Source: CAIQJJ01 sp964606085
GTDB lineage: Bacteria; Chloroflexota; Anaerolineae; Anaerolineales; UBA4823
Reading direction: 5' to 3'
NCBI GenBank assembly: GCA_964606085.1
Contig: CAZSFD010000147.1
Span: forward strand, 1 to 6,537
DNA length: 6,537 nt
How positions within the stretch are numbered: the stretch's first letter is position 1; every line of letters begins with the position of its first letter. The translations under genes and the position numbers were made by a program. Below are positions 6,108-6,537 of the stretch, one piece after another. The notes beneath the pieces were generated by a model, which did no database searches, was not told where the DNA came from, and saw nothing but the letters and a program-made list of their open reading frames with translations.

Positions 6108-6266
6108 ATGACTTACGAATACTATTACATCATCACCGCTGCCAACTACGAACACGCCCCTATCGTGGCGCAGCCATCCCGCCGCACCGAATTTCAGGGC
6201 CGCCTGCTGGCCGCCATGCAGGAGATTCAGGCTGAGCCTAAATTCCGCACTTTAAAAACCGAATAG
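6108..6266 (+). CDS. Hypothetical 52-aa protein
   Basis: The frame runs from ATG 6108 to TAG 6264-6266 and encodes a small polar protein beginning MTYEYYYIITAANYEHAPIV, with an aromatic N-terminus and a C-terminal half rich in charged residues (RRTEF, QEIQAEPKF). Most third positions are G or C, as in neighbouring genes, which favours real coding. Against it, there is no Shine-Dalgarno before the ATG, which lies only 14 nt from the palindromic repeat. I recognise no family. It may be a small orphan gene, or a remnant whose original upstream region was displaced by the repeat. Confidence 0.45.
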   Translation: MTYEYYYIITAANYEHAPIVAQPSRRTEFQGRLLAAMQEIQAEPKFRTLKTE

Positions 6267-6283
6267 AGAAGCTGTCAAAGAGA

Positions 6284-6339
6284 AGGCGTTTTGCGGGTAT
6301 GATTGATTGTCCGATCAAAACATAACCCACGAAACGCCT
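6284..6339. repeat. Long imperfect hairpin abutting the start of the small membrane protein ORF
   Basis: AGGCGTTTTGCGGGT (6284-6298) pairs with ACCCACGAAACGCCT (6325-6339) over 15 positions, with one wobble and one mismatch. Inside it ATG (6299-6301) pairs with CAT (6321-6323), and TTGAT (6303-6307) with ATCAA (6314-6318) around a 6-nt loop. The whole 56-nt stretch can fold into one rod ending exactly one base before the ATG at 6340. There is no T-tract. It could be an operator, a translational control hairpin or an element terminus. TATGAT (6298-6303) within it resembles a -10 box, but I find no convincing -35. Confidence 0.6.
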
Positions 6340-6495
6340 ATGACAATTGTAGCATCTTCCACTCGACAAAGCCTGGCCTTTTGGCTGATTTGGTGGAGCG
6401 TTGTACTCAGCGCCCTTCTCCTACCCTGGTACTCGCCTGGCGTCACCGCAGAGCCCGTGATCGCTGGTTACGTGTTGAGGGACTTTGTTGCATGA
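6340..6495 (+). CDS. Small single-pass membrane protein, hypothetical
   Basis: The frame from ATG 6340 encodes 51 residues. Residues 12-28 (LAFWLIWWSVVLSALLL) form one convincing membrane segment, preceded by R9 and followed by a short polar tail, so the N-terminus is probably cytoplasmic. There is no lipobox or clear signal-peptidase site. A TTG at 6307 would extend it by 11 residues, but it lies within the hairpin and has no ribosome site; ATG 6340 also lacks a good one. The stop overlaps the next start as ATGA, which supports a genuine gene coupled to its downstream neighbour. It could instead be the broken N-terminus of a larger membrane protein. Function unknown. Confidence 0.45.
   Translation: MTIVASSTRQSLAFWLIWWSVVLSALLLPWYSPGVTAEPVIAGYVLRDFVA
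6477..6482 (+). promoter_or_regulatory. Ribosome binding site of the gene leaving the right edge
   Basis: GAGGGA lies 9 nt before ATG 6492, inside the end of the small membrane protein ORF. It is a plausible Shine-Dalgarno and supports a coupled start. Confidence 0.45.
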
Positions 6496-6537
6496 AGATC
6501 GGATATAGGCCCAATACCCCTACCCCAGAGACAAGCC
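6492..6537 (+). CDS. N-terminal fragment of an unidentified gene, cut by the window edge
   Basis: An ATG at 6492 overlaps the preceding TGA as ATGA and opens a frame with no stop to the end of the window, giving MKIGYRPNTPTPETS. The upstream GAGGGA and the overlap suggest a real start. Fifteen residues are too few to identify a product; they are polar and proline-rich, without a signal peptide. Confidence 0.4.
   Translation, partial: MKIGYRPNTPTPETS

Noticed and set aside
6477..6497. Resemblance of the bases around GACTTTGTTGCATG to insertion sequence ends
   Set aside because: Similarity is short and from memory, with no matching inverted copy or transposase in the window; the bases are better explained as a ribosome site and coupled start.

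Overview
The window looks like a stretch of a moderately GC-rich bacterial chromosome carrying a compact accessory (probably anti-phage or genome-defence) operon. The protein families and codon style suggest Chloroflexota (Anaerolineae-like). That is an inference from general resemblance; no rRNA or marker gene is present to confirm it.

Layout. Positions 1-234 are non-coding in my reading: a sigma70-like promoter (23-51), several stem-loops, a terminator-like hairpin facing left (104 down to 64) and a strong intrinsic terminator facing right (175-211). Together these could be a small structured RNA of about 150 nt, or an attenuated leader, ending 23 nt before the first gene. Then four genes follow on the plus strand, with gaps of 9 and 19 nt and a 4-nt ATGA overlap: (1) a 1040-aa superfamily 2 helicase fused to a PD-(D/E)xK-like nuclease domain, related to type III restriction Res subunits (235-3357); (2) a 577-aa SMC/ABC-type ATPase fused to a TOPRIM domain, resembling OLD-family nucleases (3367-5100); (3) a 91-aa protein resembling DUF6922 (5120-5395); (4) a 214-aa AbiEii/AbiGii-type nucleotidyltransferase (5392-6036). 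Genes 3 and 4 form a toxin-antitoxin-like pair. Genes 1 and 2 are a DNA-processing pair reminiscent in parts, but not in order or exact families, of Gabija-like OLD-plus-helicase systems. No methyltransferase is visible.

The most striking non-genic signal is a 20-base unit, GTAGTGACGACGTAAGTCGT, present as two inverted pairs. One pair (1021-1075) is a perfect 21-bp inverted repeat lying in frame inside the helicase gene, adding about 18 residues between the Walker A and DEAH motifs. The other (6039-6093) lies just after the AbiEii-like stop codon, with its two units in the opposite mutual orientation. This looks like a mobile or proliferating palindromic element that can insert into a protein gene without breaking it.

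The right end (6108-6537) holds a 52-aa hypothetical ORF, a long imperfect hairpin (6284-6339) abutting the ATG of a small predicted membrane protein (6340-6495), and the start of a further gene (6492 onward) overlapping it by ATGA and leaving the window.
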